Below are positions 34,100 through 43,092 of a DNA stretch of 64,000 nucleotides, piece by piece (position 1 is the first letter of the stretch; each line of letters begins with the position of its first letter). The notes under the pieces are model-generated. The model was given only the letters and a program-made list of their open reading frames with translations. It had not been told where the DNA came from and searched no databases. The stretch covers positions 124,001-188,000 of the forward strand of contig NZ_JBDZDT010000008.1 of NCBI RefSeq assembly GCF_040049275.1, read 5' to 3'. The stretch is from Aquabacter sp040049275 (GTDB taxonomy: Bacteria > Pseudomonadota > Alphaproteobacteria > Rhizobiales > Xanthobacteraceae). A program made the translations under genes and the position numbers.

Positions 34100-35641
34100 T
34101 CACTCCATCACCACGGCGTGGTCGACGTCTGCCGGTGCTTTCGGGGCGCTCTTGAGAAGCAGGACGAGCGGGATCGCGGCGAGGCTCAGCAGCATCATCA
34201 GTTTGAAATCATTGATGTAGCTGATGATGGTCGCCTGCTGCGTCACCATGCCGTCCAGCGCCGCCCGCCCGGCGAGCGTCGTGGCCTTGAGGGCGGGCAG
34301 ATACTCCAGGATCCGGTTGTAGGCTGTCACATAGCTGCCGATGGTCTCGTGGTTGATCTGGATGTTCTCGGTGAGCAGCACGGAGACCACCGAGATCCCG
34401 ACGCTCGACCCGATGTTCCGCGACAGATTGTAGAGACCCGTGCCTTCGCCGCGCATCTCCGGCGGGAGGGTCGCGAAGGTGACGATGGTCAGCGGCACGA
34501 ACAGGAAGCCCAGGCCCGCGCCCTGCACGAAGCCGGTGACGACGATGGTCTGCTGGGACACGGCGGGCGTCCAGCCGGTCATGTCGTACATGGCCCAGGC
34601 GGTGAGGCCGAGGCCAATGGCGAGCAGGATGCGGGTGTCCACCTTGCCCACCAGCCGGCCCACCAGGAACATGCACGCCATGGTCCCCACCCCGCGCGGA
34701 CCCATGACGAGGCCAGCGGTGACCACGGGATAGCCCATGAGCGTCTGGAGATAGGGCGTCATCAGCGACATGGAGGCGAGATAGGTGATGCCGACGATGA
34801 AGATGAACAGCAGCCCCACTGAAAAATTTCGGTCGAGGAACATGCGCGGGTTCACGAACGACTTGCCTGTCGCCGTAAAGGTGTGGACCAGGAAGATGTA
34901 GAAGGCGCTGGCGCAGACCAGGGCCTCGACCATGATCTCGCCCGAGGAGAACCAGTTGAGCTGCTCGCCCCGGTCCAGGAACAATTGCAGCGCGGCGATG
35001 CCGACCGAGAGCGAGCCGAAGCCCAGCCAGTCCAGCGAGGCCTTCATGTCCGCCTTGGTCTCGGTGACGAAGGCCGAGACGCCCGCGAAGGCCAGGAGGC
35101 CGATGGGCAGGTTGATGTAGAACACCCAGCGCCAGTTGATGTGATCGGTGAGCCAGCCGCCGATGACCGGCCCCAGCACCGGGCCGACCATGACCGACAC
35201 GCCGAACAGCGCCATGGCCGAGCCGCGCTCCTCAGGCGCATAGATGTCCAGCAGGATGGCCTGGGACAACGGCACCAGCGCAGCGCCGAAGAAGCCCTGC
35301 ATGAGGCGGAAGCCGACGATCTGCGACAGCGACTGCGCGAGCCCGCACAGCATGGAGGCCACGACGAAGCCGATGATGGCGACGGTGAGCACCCGCTTGC
35401 GGCCGAACCGGTTCGACAGGTAGCCGGAAGGCGGCGTCATGATGGCGGCGGCGACGATGTAGGAGGTGAGCACCCAGTTGATCTGGTCCTGGCTCGCCGC
35501 CACGCTCCCCTGGATATAGGGCAGCGCCACGTTGGCGATGGTGGTGTCCAGCGCCTGCATGATCACGGCGAGGATGACGCAGGCCGTGATCGCCCCGCGA
35601 TTGGCCACCGGCACGAACGGGGCCGCCCCCGCGCTAGCCAT
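34100..35641 (-). CDS. emrB: EmrB/QacA-type MFS drug exporter (DHA2, 14 helices)
   Basis: 513 residues of the 14-TM DHA2 family: AVIMQALDTTIANVALPYIQ with the membrane Asp-Thr, WVLTSYIVAAAIMTPPSGYL, NRFGRKRVL (motif A) and GPVLGPVIGGWLTDHINWRW (motif C). It is the inner-membrane pump of an EmrAB-type tripartite system that expels hydrophobic toxicants. Its start overlaps the emrA stop by 8 nt. Confidence 0.93.
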   Translation of the reverse strand: MASAGAAPFVPVANRGAITACVILAVIMQALDTTIANVALPYIQGSVAASQDQINWVLTSYIVAAAIMTPPSGYLSNRFGRKRVLTVAIIGFVVASMLCGLAQSLSQIVGFRLMQGFFGAALVPLSQAILLDIYAPEERGSAMALFGVSVMVGPVLGPVIGGWLTDHINWRWVFYINLPIGLLAFAGVSAFVTETKADMKASLDWLGFGSLSVGIAALQLFLDRGEQLNWFSSGEIMVEALVCASAFYIFLVHTFTATGKSFVNPRMFLDRNFSVGLLFIFIVGITYLASMSLMTPYLQTLMGYPVVTAGLVMGPRGVGTMACMFLVGRLVGKVDTRILLAIGLGLTAWAMYDMTGWTPAVSQQTIVVTGFVQGAGLGFLFVPLTIVTFATLPPEMRGEGTGLYNLSRNIGSSVGISVVSVLLTENIQINHETIGSYVTAYNRILEYLPALKATTLAGRAALDGMVTQQATIISYINDFKLMMLLSLAAIPLVLLLKSAPKAPADVDHAVVME

Positions 35642-36851
35642 TGCCGCCTCCGATCCCGAACATGTGGGCGAGGAAGGTGGGGAGGCCGCGGGGATGGCCT
35701 GTGTCGATGGCGAGCTCCGCGCTCATGCCGGCGCGCAGCGGCGGCTTGCCGGGCGCGGGATCGATTGTCACCCGCATGGGGATGCGCTGGACCACCTTCA
35801 CCCAGTTGCCCGACGTGTTCTGGGCCGGCAGCAGGGAGAAGGAGGCGTCGGAGGCCGGGCTGATGCTCTCCACCGTGCCGTTCCATTCGTCGTCCGGATA
35901 AGTGTCGATGAAAACCGCCACCTTCTGGCCCGGCCGCACATAGGTGAGCTCGGTCTCCTTGGGGCTGGCCTCGATCCACATGCGCTCGCTGGAGATCAAG
36001 GAGAAGCCCGGCTGGGAGACCGGCAGGTAGGCGCCCACCTGGAGCGAATCCACCTTGGTGACGATGCCGTCGAACGGGGCTTTCACCACGGTGTCCGCGA
36101 GGTCGCGCTTGGCACGATCCACGGCGGAAGCCGCCTGGAGGTAGAAGGGATTGTCCTCCAGCTTCTGGTTCGCGTCGCCGCCGAGCTGGGCCAGCATGGC
36201 CTGGGCCTGGGCTTTTGCGACCGCCACCTTCTGCTGCGCAGCCTCAAGGTCGTGCTTGGCGCTGTCATAGGTCGCCTGCGAGGCGGCGGCGGTGGCGAGC
36301 AGGTTCTTCTGCCGGTTGAAGGTGGCCTCGTAGAAGGGCAGGTCCGCCTCCGCCTGCTTGATCTGGACCAACGCCTGTTGGTAGCTCGCCTGGAGGGTCA
36401 GGATCTGGTTGCGCACCGTGCCGAGCTGCGCCTCCGCACCCGCCAGCGCGATCCTGTAATTGTCGTCCTTCAGGCGGAACAGGAGCTGGCCCTTCTTGAC
36501 GAGCTCGTTGTCATGGACGGCGATCTCCACCACCGTGCCGGGCACGTCGGTTGAGACGCCGACCGTGTCGGCATGGACATACGCGTTGTCCGTAGTCATC
36601 ACCTGGCCGCCGGTCACGTAGAAATAGCCGCCCACGACGAGCGCCACCGGCAGAGCGAGGAACAGGAGCCGGCGCACGCGCCCACGCGGCGAGGCCTTCT
36701 TTGGCGCGGCCGCGGGCGACGATGACGCGGGTGGGGCCTCAGGCTCGGGGGCCGGCTTGCGGGCGGTTTCCAAGCGCGTGATACGTGTCTCGGCGTCGGG
36801 GGCTGAAGGGGCCGGGTCTTCCGGCCGGTTCTGAGAGATGCTCTCAGCCAT
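35634..36851 (-). CDS. emrA: EmrA-type membrane fusion protein (HlyD family)
   Basis: 405 residues. A cytoplasmic N-terminus rich in Pro and Ala, one helix (LLFLALPVALVVGGYFYVTG), the first lipoyl half (TDNAYVHADTVGVSTDVPGT, VVEIAVHDNELVKKGQLLFR), a long coiled coil, and the second half (VVKAPFDGIVTKVDSLQVGA) are in the EmrA order. It connects EmrB to an outer-membrane channel. It overlaps marR by 8 nt upstream and emrB by 8 nt downstream. Confidence 0.93.
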   Translation of the reverse strand: MAESISQNRPEDPAPSAPDAETRITRLETARKPAPEPEAPPASSSPAAAPKKASPRGRVRRLLFLALPVALVVGGYFYVTGGQVMTTDNAYVHADTVGVSTDVPGTVVEIAVHDNELVKKGQLLFRLKDDNYRIALAGAEAQLGTVRNQILTLQASYQQALVQIKQAEADLPFYEATFNRQKNLLATAAASQATYDSAKHDLEAAQQKVAVAKAQAQAMLAQLGGDANQKLEDNPFYLQAASAVDRAKRDLADTVVKAPFDGIVTKVDSLQVGAYLPVSQPGFSLISSERMWIEASPKETELTYVRPGQKVAVFIDTYPDDEWNGTVESISPASDASFSLLPAQNTSGNWVKVVQRIPMRVTIDPAPGKPPLRAGMSAELAIDTGHPRGLPTFLAHMFGIGGGNG

Positions 36852-37317
36852 GGCTCTTTTCCTTGTCTTCGTCCTCCACCGGCGCGCCGCAGGCGGCCGT
36901 GAGGTTGGTCTTCATGCGGCCGAGCATGTCCAGAAGCTGCTGGCGCTCGGTCTCGGAGATATCGAGGAGGGCTTCGCTGCGTGTCGCCTCGCCGACCTCC
37001 CGCATCACCGAGAGCAGCGGGCGGGCCGCCTCGGTGAGAAAGAGCAGCCAGACCCGTCGGTCGGTGGGATGCTGGCGCCGCTCGATGAGCCCCCTCGCCT
37101 CCAGCCTGTCCACGATGCGGCCGAGCGTGATGGGCTCGATATCGATGAGTTCGGCGAGCCCGCCTTGGTGGATGCCCTCGTTATTGGCGAGATAGGCCAG
37201 CGCCTGCCATTGCGCGCGCGTCAGCCCGTGACCCCGTGCGCGCTGCTCGAAGCGCTTGCGCAGCAGGCGGGCGACATCGTGGAGCAGGAAGCCCAATGTT
37301 GGTGTCGTGTTCGGCAT
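36844..37317 (-). CDS. MarR-family repressor of the emrAB operon
   Basis: 157 residues from ATG 37317 (MPNTTPTLGFLLHDVARLLR). The winged helix (LTRAQWQALAYLANNEG, LAELIDIEPITLGRIVDRLE, GLIERRQHPTDRRVWLLFLT) with the DRR wing motif is classical MarR. As first gene of marR-emrA-emrB it most likely represses its own operon and releases DNA on binding phenolic or lipophilic ligands. The frame is open upstream to 37866, but that part has no family similarity. Confidence 0.92.
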   Translation of the reverse strand: MPNTTPTLGFLLHDVARLLRKRFEQRARGHGLTRAQWQALAYLANNEGIHQGGLAELIDIEPITLGRIVDRLEARGLIERRQHPTDRRVWLLFLTEAARPLLSVMREVGEATRSEALLDISETERQQLLDMLGRMKTNLTAACGAPVEDEDKEKSHG

Positions 37318-37374
37318 GAAAGTTCCCGTGGGGAAATCTGAAGCGTACCTATCTTGAGCACCAATATAATAAGT

Positions 37375-37402
37375 TTGACTGACAATAAGCAATGCGTTAA
37401 TT
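37375..37402 (+). promoter_or_regulatory. candidate promoter for the small secreted protein
   Basis: TTGACT (37375-37380) and TTAATT (37397-37402) are 16 bp apart in an AT-rich divergent region, 57 bp before the start of the secreted-protein gene. It is a weak match and might overlap operators for the MarR protein. Confidence 0.25.
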
Positions 37403-37458
37403 CTCACACCATGGTGAATGGATCCTGACGGGCGCCTGGACCCCGGCTGGAGAAAGCG

Positions 37459-37812
37459 ATGAAACGGCACTTCAGATGGATTCTGGCGGGGGCGGGGTTG
37501 GTGGCGCTTCTCGCGTCGTCCGCAACGCTGGCACAGACCCAGCAGGTTTCGGCGGCGAGCTGCGCCGGGGCGGCCATGCTCGGCGGCACGCAACTCATGT
37601 GCAGCCACACCGACCCCACCGCCCCGGCGGAGTTCTGCACCTTCAGCTGGACCCTTCAGACCACCGCGGGCGCGCCGAAGATCGTCGAAGGCTCCTTCAT
37701 GGTGCCGCCCGGGGCGAACAACCTGGTCGTCTATCAGAGCGGCGGGTTTTCGGCCGCGCTCGCCAATCCGATCATCCTCTGCCAGGGCCGCGCAGAGCGG
37801 GATGCGAAGTAG
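37459..37812 (+). CDS. small secreted protein of unknown function
   Basis: 117 residues. A clear Sec signal peptide (MKRHFRWILAGAGLVALLAS, cleavage likely after TLAQ) is followed by a ~90-residue mature domain with four cysteines (SCAGAAML, LMCSHT, EFCTFSW, ILCQGRAE), suggesting two disulfides. The family is not recognised. It is divergent from the marR-emrAB operon (141 bp) and convergent with the threonine dehydrogenase gene. It could be an envelope protein. Confidence 0.75.
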   Translation: MKRHFRWILAGAGLVALLASSATLAQTQQVSAASCAGAAMLGGTQLMCSHTDPTAPAEFCTFSWTLQTTAGAPKIVEGSFMVPPGANNLVVYQSGGFSAALANPIILCQGRAERDAK

Positions 37813-37899
37813 CCCGTGGGCTGGGCGTCGAGAGGCGCCACGCAGAAAGCATCCGGATCCAGGCACTTCAGCCGGGACGAGGCCTGGCCGATGAGCGCG

Positions 37900-37943
37900 A
37901 AGGGGGCGGCGTGGCTCTCCGGGAAGCCACGAACCGCCCCCTT
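37900..37943. terminator. strong bidirectional hairpin between convergent genes
   Basis: AAGGGGGCGG (37900-37909) pairs with CCGCCCCCTT (37934-37943), and GTGGCT (37911-37916) pairs with AGCCAC (37925-37930), with an 8-nt loop. It sits between the secreted-protein gene and the convergent tdh gene. There is no T tract beyond the paired TT. Confidence 0.6.
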
Positions 37944-37987
37944 AAGGCGGGTGAAGGTGCGTTCGGGGAAGCTATGTCCTCGCAGCC

Positions 37988-38932
37988 TCAGGAAGGATGG
38001 CTGAGATTGACCAGCATGTCCTTGGTCATCGCCGCCAGATCGAACTGCGGACGCCAGTTCCAGTCGGTGCGCGCCAGGGAATCGTCGATCGAGTTCGGCC
38101 ACCCCTCGGCGATCTTCTGGCGGAAGTCCGGCTTGTAGACGACCTCGAAGTCGGGGTGATGCTTCCTGATCTCCGCGGTGATGTCCTCCGGCGTGAAGGT
38201 GACACCGGCGAGATTGTAGCTGCCGCGCTCGCTGATCCGCTCACGCGGCGCGTCCATCAGCTCCAGCGTCGCCCGGATCGCGTCCGGCATGTACATCATC
38301 GGCAGCGCCTCGTCCGCCTCCAGGAAGCAGGTGTAGGTTTCGTGCCGTAGCGCGTAGTGGAAAATGTCGATGGCATAGTCCGTCGTGCCGCCGCCGGGCG
38401 GCGCCTTATAGGAAATCAGGCCGGGATACCTGAGGCTGCGCACGTCGACGCCCTTGTTCTCGAAATACCACCGGCACCAGCCCTCGCCGGCGAGCTTGGA
38501 GACGCCATAGACGGTCTTCGGCTCCATGACGGTGCGCTGGTGCGTGTCGTCCGCCGGCGTGGTCGGGCCGAAGGCGGCGATGGAGCTTGGCCAGAAGACC
38601 TTGTCGAGGTCCCGGAGCGCGGCCACTTCCAGCACGTTGATGAGGCCGGTCATGTTGAGCTGCCACGCCCAGCCCGGATTCTTCTCGCCCACCGCGGAGA
38701 GGGCGGCGGCCAGATGATAGATCTGCGTGATGCCGTGCCTGTCGACCAGCGCCGTCACCTGGTCGATGTCGGTCGCGTCCAGCGCCTCGTGCGCGATGTG
38801 CGCGTGCCGGCCCTTGGGATCGATGTCGCTGGTCACGACTTGCTGCGAGCCGAGGCGCTCGGCCAGCGTGGCCGAGAGTTCCGTGCCCAGCTGCCCGTTG
38901 GCCCCGACGATGAGGATCTTGGGGGCAGTCAT
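37988..38932 (-). CDS. tdh: L-threonine 3-dehydrogenase, SDR (epimerase-like) type
   Basis: 314 residues of the extended SDR fold: ILIVGANGQLGTEL (6-19), a Ser/Tyr/Lys triad with WPSSIAAFGP and YGVSKLAGE (Tyr142, Lys146), RYPGLISYKAPPGGGTTDYA and SYNLAGVTFTPEDI. This matches the short-chain threonine dehydrogenases of Flavobacterium, Cupriavidus and animals, not the zinc MDR type of E. coli. It oxidises L-threonine with NAD to 2-amino-3-ketobutyrate. It overlaps kbl by 4 nt, confirming the pathway. Confidence 0.92.
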   Translation of the reverse strand: MTAPKILIVGANGQLGTELSATLAERLGSQQVVTSDIDPKGRHAHIAHEALDATDIDQVTALVDRHGITQIYHLAAALSAVGEKNPGWAWQLNMTGLINVLEVAALRDLDKVFWPSSIAAFGPTTPADDTHQRTVMEPKTVYGVSKLAGEGWCRWYFENKGVDVRSLRYPGLISYKAPPGGGTTDYAIDIFHYALRHETYTCFLEADEALPMMYMPDAIRATLELMDAPRERISERGSYNLAGVTFTPEDITAEIRKHHPDFEVVYKPDFRQKIAEGWPNSIDDSLARTDWNWRPQFDLAAMTKDMLVNLSHPS

Positions 38933-40131
38933 CGAATGATCTCCAATTCGCGCCCAGCCGCGCCGAAGGCTTCGAGCGCGTGATTGAGGTCCTCTTCGGT
39001 ATGCAGGGCGCTGATCTGGACCCGGATGCGGGCCTGGCCCTTGGGCACGACGGGGTAGAAGAAGCCGATGACATAGACGCCGTGCTCGAGCAGAAGCTGG
39101 GCGAGCCGCTGGGCCTTTTCGGCGTCGTAGACCATGACAGGGATGATCGGGTGCTCGCCGGGCTTGATATCGAAGCCGAGCGCGGTCAGGCCGCGGCGGA
39201 ACAGCGCCGCGTTGCGCTCCAGCCGGTCGCGCAGTTCCGTGCCGTGCTCCAGGATGTCGAGCACGGCGAGGGTAGCGCCGACGATGGGCGGTGCGATGGT
39301 GTTCGAGAACAGATAGGGCCGCGAGCGCTGACGCAGCAGCGCCACCACGTCGGCCGAGGCGCTGGTGAAGCCGCCCGAAGCGCCGCCGAGCGCCTTTCCG
39401 AGGGTGCCCGTGATGATGTCGATCTTGCCGAACACGCCGCAGTGCTCGTGAGTGCCGCGCCCGCGGGCGCCCAAAAAGCCGGTGGCGTGGCTGTCGTCGA
39501 CGCCGAGCAGGGCACCGGCCGCGTCGCAGATCGCGCGGATCTCGTCGAGGCGCGCGATGGTGCCGTCCATGGAGAAGACGCCGTCGGTGAACACGATCTT
39601 GAACCGGGCGCCGGCGGCGTCGGCCTCAGCCAGCTTCGCGCGCAGGTCGTCGAGATCGTTGTTGCGGTAGCGGTAGCGCTGCGCCTTCGACAGCCGGATG
39701 CCGTCGATGATGGAGGCGTGGTTCAGCTCATCGCTGATGATGGCGTCCTCGGGCCCGAACAGGGTCTCGAACAGGCCGCCATTCGCGTCGAAGGCGGAGC
39801 CGTAGAGGATGGTGTCCTCGGTGCCGAGGAAGCGGGAGAGCCGCCGCTCCAGTTCCTTGTGGGTGTCCTGGGTGCCGCAGATGAAGCGCACCGAGCTCAG
39901 GCCGAACCCGCGCTCGTCCAGAACGCGCCGCGCCGCCGCGATCACCGCGGGATCGGAGGACAGACCCAGATAGTTGTTGGCGCACAGGTTAATGACATGC
40001 CGGCCGTCCGCCGTTTCGATCTGTGCGCCCTGGGGCGAGGTGATGATCCGCTCGCGCTTGAACAGGCCCGCCTGATCGATGGCCGCCAGCTCGGCACGGA
40101 CCGAACCGTAAAATTCTAGGGGTGTTGACAT
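38929..40131 (-). CDS. kbl: glycine C-acetyltransferase (2-amino-3-ketobutyrate CoA ligase)
   Basis: 400 residues of the alpha-oxoamine synthase, PLP-dependent family. LCANNYLGLSSDP (49-61), SVRFICGTQDTHKELE, DELNHASIIDGIRLS (His137-region), VDDSHATGFLG and TGTLGKALGGASGG with PLP Lys246 are present. It cleaves 2-amino-3-ketobutyrate with CoA to glycine and acetyl-CoA. ATG 40131 begins MSTPLEFYGSVRAEL as in Kbl. An upstream in-frame extension overlaps the operator region and is unlikely. It is first in the kbl-tdh operon. Confidence 0.95.
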   Translation of the reverse strand: MSTPLEFYGSVRAELAAIDQAGLFKRERIITSPQGAQIETADGRHVINLCANNYLGLSSDPAVIAAARRVLDERGFGLSSVRFICGTQDTHKELERRLSRFLGTEDTILYGSAFDANGGLFETLFGPEDAIISDELNHASIIDGIRLSKAQRYRYRNNDLDDLRAKLAEADAAGARFKIVFTDGVFSMDGTIARLDEIRAICDAAGALLGVDDSHATGFLGARGRGTHEHCGVFGKIDIITGTLGKALGGASGGFTSASADVVALLRQRSRPYLFSNTIAPPIVGATLAVLDILEHGTELRDRLERNAALFRRGLTALGFDIKPGEHPIIPVMVYDAEKAQRLAQLLLEHGVYVIGFFYPVVPKGQARIRVQISALHTEEDLNHALEAFGAAGRELEIIR

Positions 40132-40153
40132 GTCCTGGGCCTCCCGCCATGGT

Positions 40154-40185
40154 GTTCGATATGGCGGATATCCGTTATATCGAAC
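40154..40185. promoter_or_regulatory. 32-bp operator palindrome between kbl and the XRE-cupin regulator
   Basis: GTTCGATAT (40154-40162) and ATATCGAAC (40177-40185) flank CGGATATCCG (40165-40174), all sharing one centre at 40169.5. Only two of the 16 positions mismatch. It lies 22 bp upstream of kbl and 31 bp upstream of the divergent regulator gene, ideal for mutual control. The AT-rich stretch that follows (40186-40205) probably holds the regulator promoter. Confidence 0.75.
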
Positions 40186-40216
40186 ATAAATATCCATTAT
40201 AAAAGACGACGCGCCG

Positions 40217-40807
40217 ATGCAACCCCCTCCCGACAAAAATCCTCAGAGCGGTCCACCGGCGGTGGGCGAGCGGCTGCACGCGGCACGCAAAGCCCGGAAA
40301 CTGTCGCTGGACGAGCTGTCGAAGGCCGCCGGCGTCTCGAAATCCATGCTGTCACAGATCGAGCGGAACGAGGCGAACCCGACGGTGGCCGTGCTGTGGC
40401 GGCTGACCAACGCGCTGAACGTCGCGCTCGCGGAATTCCTCACCGTCGAGCAGCAGGAGCCGGTATCGCCCGTCGTGTCGGTCGTCCCATCCTACGCGAC
40501 CCCGGTCATCAAGAGCCCGGACGGCAAGTGCGTCCTGCGCATTCTGGGTCCCGTGGACACGGTCAACCGGATCGAATGGTACGAGCTGCGCATCGAGCCC
40601 GGCGGCGTCCTCTCGTCCGAGCCGCACCAGATGAACACCAAGGAACATCTTTCCGTCTTCAGCGGTCAGGTCGCGGTGGATGCCGGCGGCACGCGCAAGG
40701 ACGTCCGGCAGGGCGAGACCGCCCGATATCCCGCCGACATCCGCCATTCCATCACGAACGAACAGTCTGAACCGGCGATCGCCCTTCTCGTCGTCGAGTA
40801 CAGATAG
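40217..40807 (+). CDS. XRE-family regulator with C-terminal cupin domain
   Basis: 196 residues. An N-terminal helix-turn-helix (LSLDELSKAAGVSKSMLSQI, ERNEANPTVAVLWRLTNAL) is followed by a cupin sensor (ELRIEPGGVLSSEPHQMNTK, EHLSVFSGQVAV, QGETARYPADIRHSITNE). HTH-cupin proteins commonly sense amino acids, amines or their products. It is divergent from kbl-tdh and 48 bp upstream of a DadA-like gene, with a palindromic operator between. It most likely controls threonine/D-amino-acid catabolism. Confidence 0.9.
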   Translation: MQPPPDKNPQSGPPAVGERLHAARKARKLSLDELSKAAGVSKSMLSQIERNEANPTVAVLWRLTNALNVALAEFLTVEQQEPVSPVVSVVPSYATPVIKSPDGKCVLRILGPVDTVNRIEWYELRIEPGGVLSSEPHQMNTKEHLSVFSGQVAVDAGGTRKDVRQGETARYPADIRHSITNEQSEPAIALLVVEYR

Positions 40808-40855
40808 ATCCCTTCACGCACGCGCAAGAAAAACGCGCGAACTGCGGAGCGCAGA

Positions 40856-42103
40856 GTGAGTAAAATCGCCATCATCGGGTCGGGCATAACAGGCGTCACC
40901 ACGGCGCACGCGCTGCTCGAACGCGGCCACTCGGTCGTCGTGCTCGACCGTCATCGCTACGCGGCGATGGAGACCTCCTACGCCAATGGCGGCCAGCTTT
41001 CCGCCAGCAATGCCGAGGTCTGGAACAACGGGCAGACCCTGATGAAGGGGCTGAAATGGATGCTGCGCAACGACGCGCCGCTGCTGCTGAACCCGCTGCC
41101 CAGCCTGCACAAATACAGCTGGCTCGGCGAATTCGTCAGCCATATCAGGCATTACCGCGCCAACACCATCGCCACGGCCCGCCTCGCCATCGAGGCGCGC
41201 CGCCACCTGTTCGCCATCGCGGAGAAGGAAGGGATCGCGTTCGACCTCGAACGCCGGGGCATCCTGCACATCTATCGCACCAAGCAGGATTTCGAGGACG
41301 CCGCCCGCGTCAACCGCCTGCTCCAGGAAGGCGGGCTCGACCGCCGCCCGGTGACACCGGAGGAGATGCGCCAGATCGAGCCCACGGTCCATGGCAGCTA
41401 TCACGGTGGCTTCTTCACCCCTTCGGATGCCACCGGCGACATCCACAAATTCACCCGCGGCCTCGCCGATGCCTGTGAGCGCCGCGGCGTGGAGTTCATC
41501 TTCGAAGCCGAGGTGACTGACATCGAGCATCGCCCGGACTGCGTTTCCCTGTCCTGGACCACCGGTGAGGACGGGGCCGCGATCGAGCGGCTGGAAGCCG
41601 ATGCGGTGATCATCTGCGCCGGCGTCGCCAGCCGCCGGTTCGCCACGCTGCTCGGTGACCGCGTCAACGTCTATCCGGTGAAGGGTTATTCGATCACCGT
41701 CCAGCTCGATGACGCGCGCAGCCAGGATGCGGCGCCCACCGTCAGCCTGCTCGACGACGCCACCAAGATCGTGACGAGCCGGCTCGGGCGTGATCGCTTC
41801 CGCGTCGCCGGCACGGCGGAGTTCAACGGCGAGAACCGCGACATCCGCGACGACCGGGTCCGCCCCCTGATCGCCTGGGTCGAAAAGCTGTTCCCGGATG
41901 TCAACACCAGCCGCGTCATCCCGTGGTCGGGCCTGCGGCCGATGATGCCGAACCTGATGCCGCGCGTCGGCGCGGGGAAGCGTCCGGGCGTGTTCTACAA
42001 TACCGGCCACGGCCATCTCGGCTGGACCCTGTCGGCCGCGACGGCGGAGATGGTCGCCGAGACGGTGCACGGCTGGACGACGCGCAACGCGAGGCCCCAG
42101 TAA
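40856..42103 (+). CDS. DadA-like FAD-dependent D-amino-acid dehydrogenase
   Basis: 415 residues of the DAO superfamily. The dinucleotide-binding motif IAIIGSGITGVTTAHALLER is at the N-terminus, with ETSYANGGQLSASNAEVWN characteristic of DadA small subunit. DAVIICAGVASRRFATLLGD, VYPVKGYSITVQLDDA and the C-terminal FYNTGHGHLGWTLSAATAEM follow. It starts at GTG 40856. It deaminates D-amino acids to 2-oxo acids and passes electrons to the respiratory chain. It follows the XRE-cupin gene on the same strand, implying co-regulation. Confidence 0.9.
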   Translation: MSKIAIIGSGITGVTTAHALLERGHSVVVLDRHRYAAMETSYANGGQLSASNAEVWNNGQTLMKGLKWMLRNDAPLLLNPLPSLHKYSWLGEFVSHIRHYRANTIATARLAIEARRHLFAIAEKEGIAFDLERRGILHIYRTKQDFEDAARVNRLLQEGGLDRRPVTPEEMRQIEPTVHGSYHGGFFTPSDATGDIHKFTRGLADACERRGVEFIFEAEVTDIEHRPDCVSLSWTTGEDGAAIERLEADAVIICAGVASRRFATLLGDRVNVYPVKGYSITVQLDDARSQDAAPTVSLLDDATKIVTSRLGRDRFRVAGTAEFNGENRDIRDDRVRPLIAWVEKLFPDVNTSRVIPWSGLRPMMPNLMPRVGAGKRPGVFYNTGHGHLGWTLSAATAEMVAETVHGWTTRNARPQ

Positions 42104-42114
42104 GGGACACCATC

Positions 42115-42146
42115 GGGCGCAGGGGCGGTCCTCTGCGCCCCTTTTC
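42115..42146 (+). terminator. Rho-independent terminator after the DadA-like gene
   Basis: GGGCGCAG (42115-42122) pairs with CTGCGCCC (42133-42140) and is followed by CTTTTCCC. It lies 12 bp after the DadA-like stop and just before the 3' end of the convergent dehydrogenase gene at 42151. Confidence 0.75.
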
Positions 42147-42150
42147 CCGA

Positions 42151-43050
42151 TCACGTCTCCGACGCGGACGGATCGGTGAAGGCACCCATGCGCGTAAAAT
42201 CCTCGGCGTCGTCCAGGCGGTCGGTGCTGTCGAGCCAGAGCTGGGCGACGTGCTCGCCTAGCGGCAGCGCCACCCCGGCCTGTTCGGCGATGTCCAGCAC
42301 GAGGCGCACGTCCTTGCGCATCAGTCCCATGGTGTAACCGCATTCGAAGCGGTTCGACATGATCCAGTTCGGAAAGTGGACCTCGCTGATCGCCGAGCGG
42401 CCGGTCGATGCGTTGATCACGCGCAGCGCCGATTCCGCATCGAGCCCGGCAGCGGATGCGAGGCGCAGCGCCTCGCCGGTGCTCACCATGTGCGCTGCGA
42501 CCAGCAGGTTGTTGACCAGCTTGGCGACGTTGCCGGAGCCGTTGGGACCCACATGCATGATCTTGGAGGCCAGCGCCTCGATCACCGGGCGGGCATAGGC
42601 CGCGTCGGCCTCTGCGCCGCCGATCATCATGGTCAGGGTACCGGCGGCGGCGCCGATGGGGGCGCCGGAGACCGGCGCGTCGAGGAAGCCGTGCCCGGCC
42701 GCCGCGAGCCGGGCGCTGAGCCGGCGGCTGACGTCCGGTTCTGAGGTCGAGGTGTCGATGACGATGGTCCGCTCGCACCGGCCAGGGCCGAGCAGCGCGC
42801 CGGCCGCCTCAACTACCTCCTCGACCTCCCGCGCGGTGGGAAGCGAGAGCACCGGATAGGCCGTGGCGCCCATCACCTCGGGGACGCCGGAGCACACAAT
42901 GACGCCGGATGCGGCGGCCAGTTCGCGGCGCTCCTCCAGCACGTCGTAGCCATACACCGTGAAGCCCTTGCGGATCAGTGTCCGGGCCATCGGCAATCCC
43001 ATATTGCCAAGGCCGATGACACCGGCGGAGCCTCGCTGATCCGTTCTCAT
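42151..43050 (-). CDS. 3-hydroxyisobutyrate dehydrogenase-family NAD(P) oxidoreductase
   Basis: 299 residues. GVIGLGNMGLPMARTLIRKG is the Rossmann motif, DAPVSGAPIGAAAGTLTMMI the substrate loop, and GNVAKLVNNLLVAAH holds the catalytic Lys. ATG 43050 has an AAGGACG site. The family oxidises beta-hydroxy acids such as 3-hydroxyisobutyrate, tartronate, L-threonate, D-threonine or D-phenylserine. It is last in the minus-strand operon, 42 bp after lysR. With the D-amino-acid dehydrogenase, Kbl and Tdh nearby, a beta-hydroxy amino acid substrate is an attractive but unproven guess. Confidence 0.88.
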   Translation of the reverse strand: MRTDQRGSAGVIGLGNMGLPMARTLIRKGFTVYGYDVLEERRELAAASGVIVCSGVPEVMGATAYPVLSLPTAREVEEVVEAAGALLGPGRCERTIVIDTSTSEPDVSRRLSARLAAAGHGFLDAPVSGAPIGAAAGTLTMMIGGAEADAAYARPVIEALASKIMHVGPNGSGNVAKLVNNLLVAAHMVSTGEALRLASAAGLDAESALRVINASTGRSAISEVHFPNWIMSNRFECGYTMGLMRKDVRLVLDIAEQAGVALPLGEHVAQLWLDSTDRLDDAEDFTRMGAFTDPSASET

Positions 43051-43092
43051 CGAACGTCCTTTCCGTTGCACGGTGCCCCGCAGGGCACCCAT

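Noticed and set aside
40814..42778. 654-codon open frame on the minus strand spanning the DadA-like and dehydrogenase genes
   Set aside because: It is antisense to DadA and out of frame with the real minus-strand dehydrogenase, with no family similarity.
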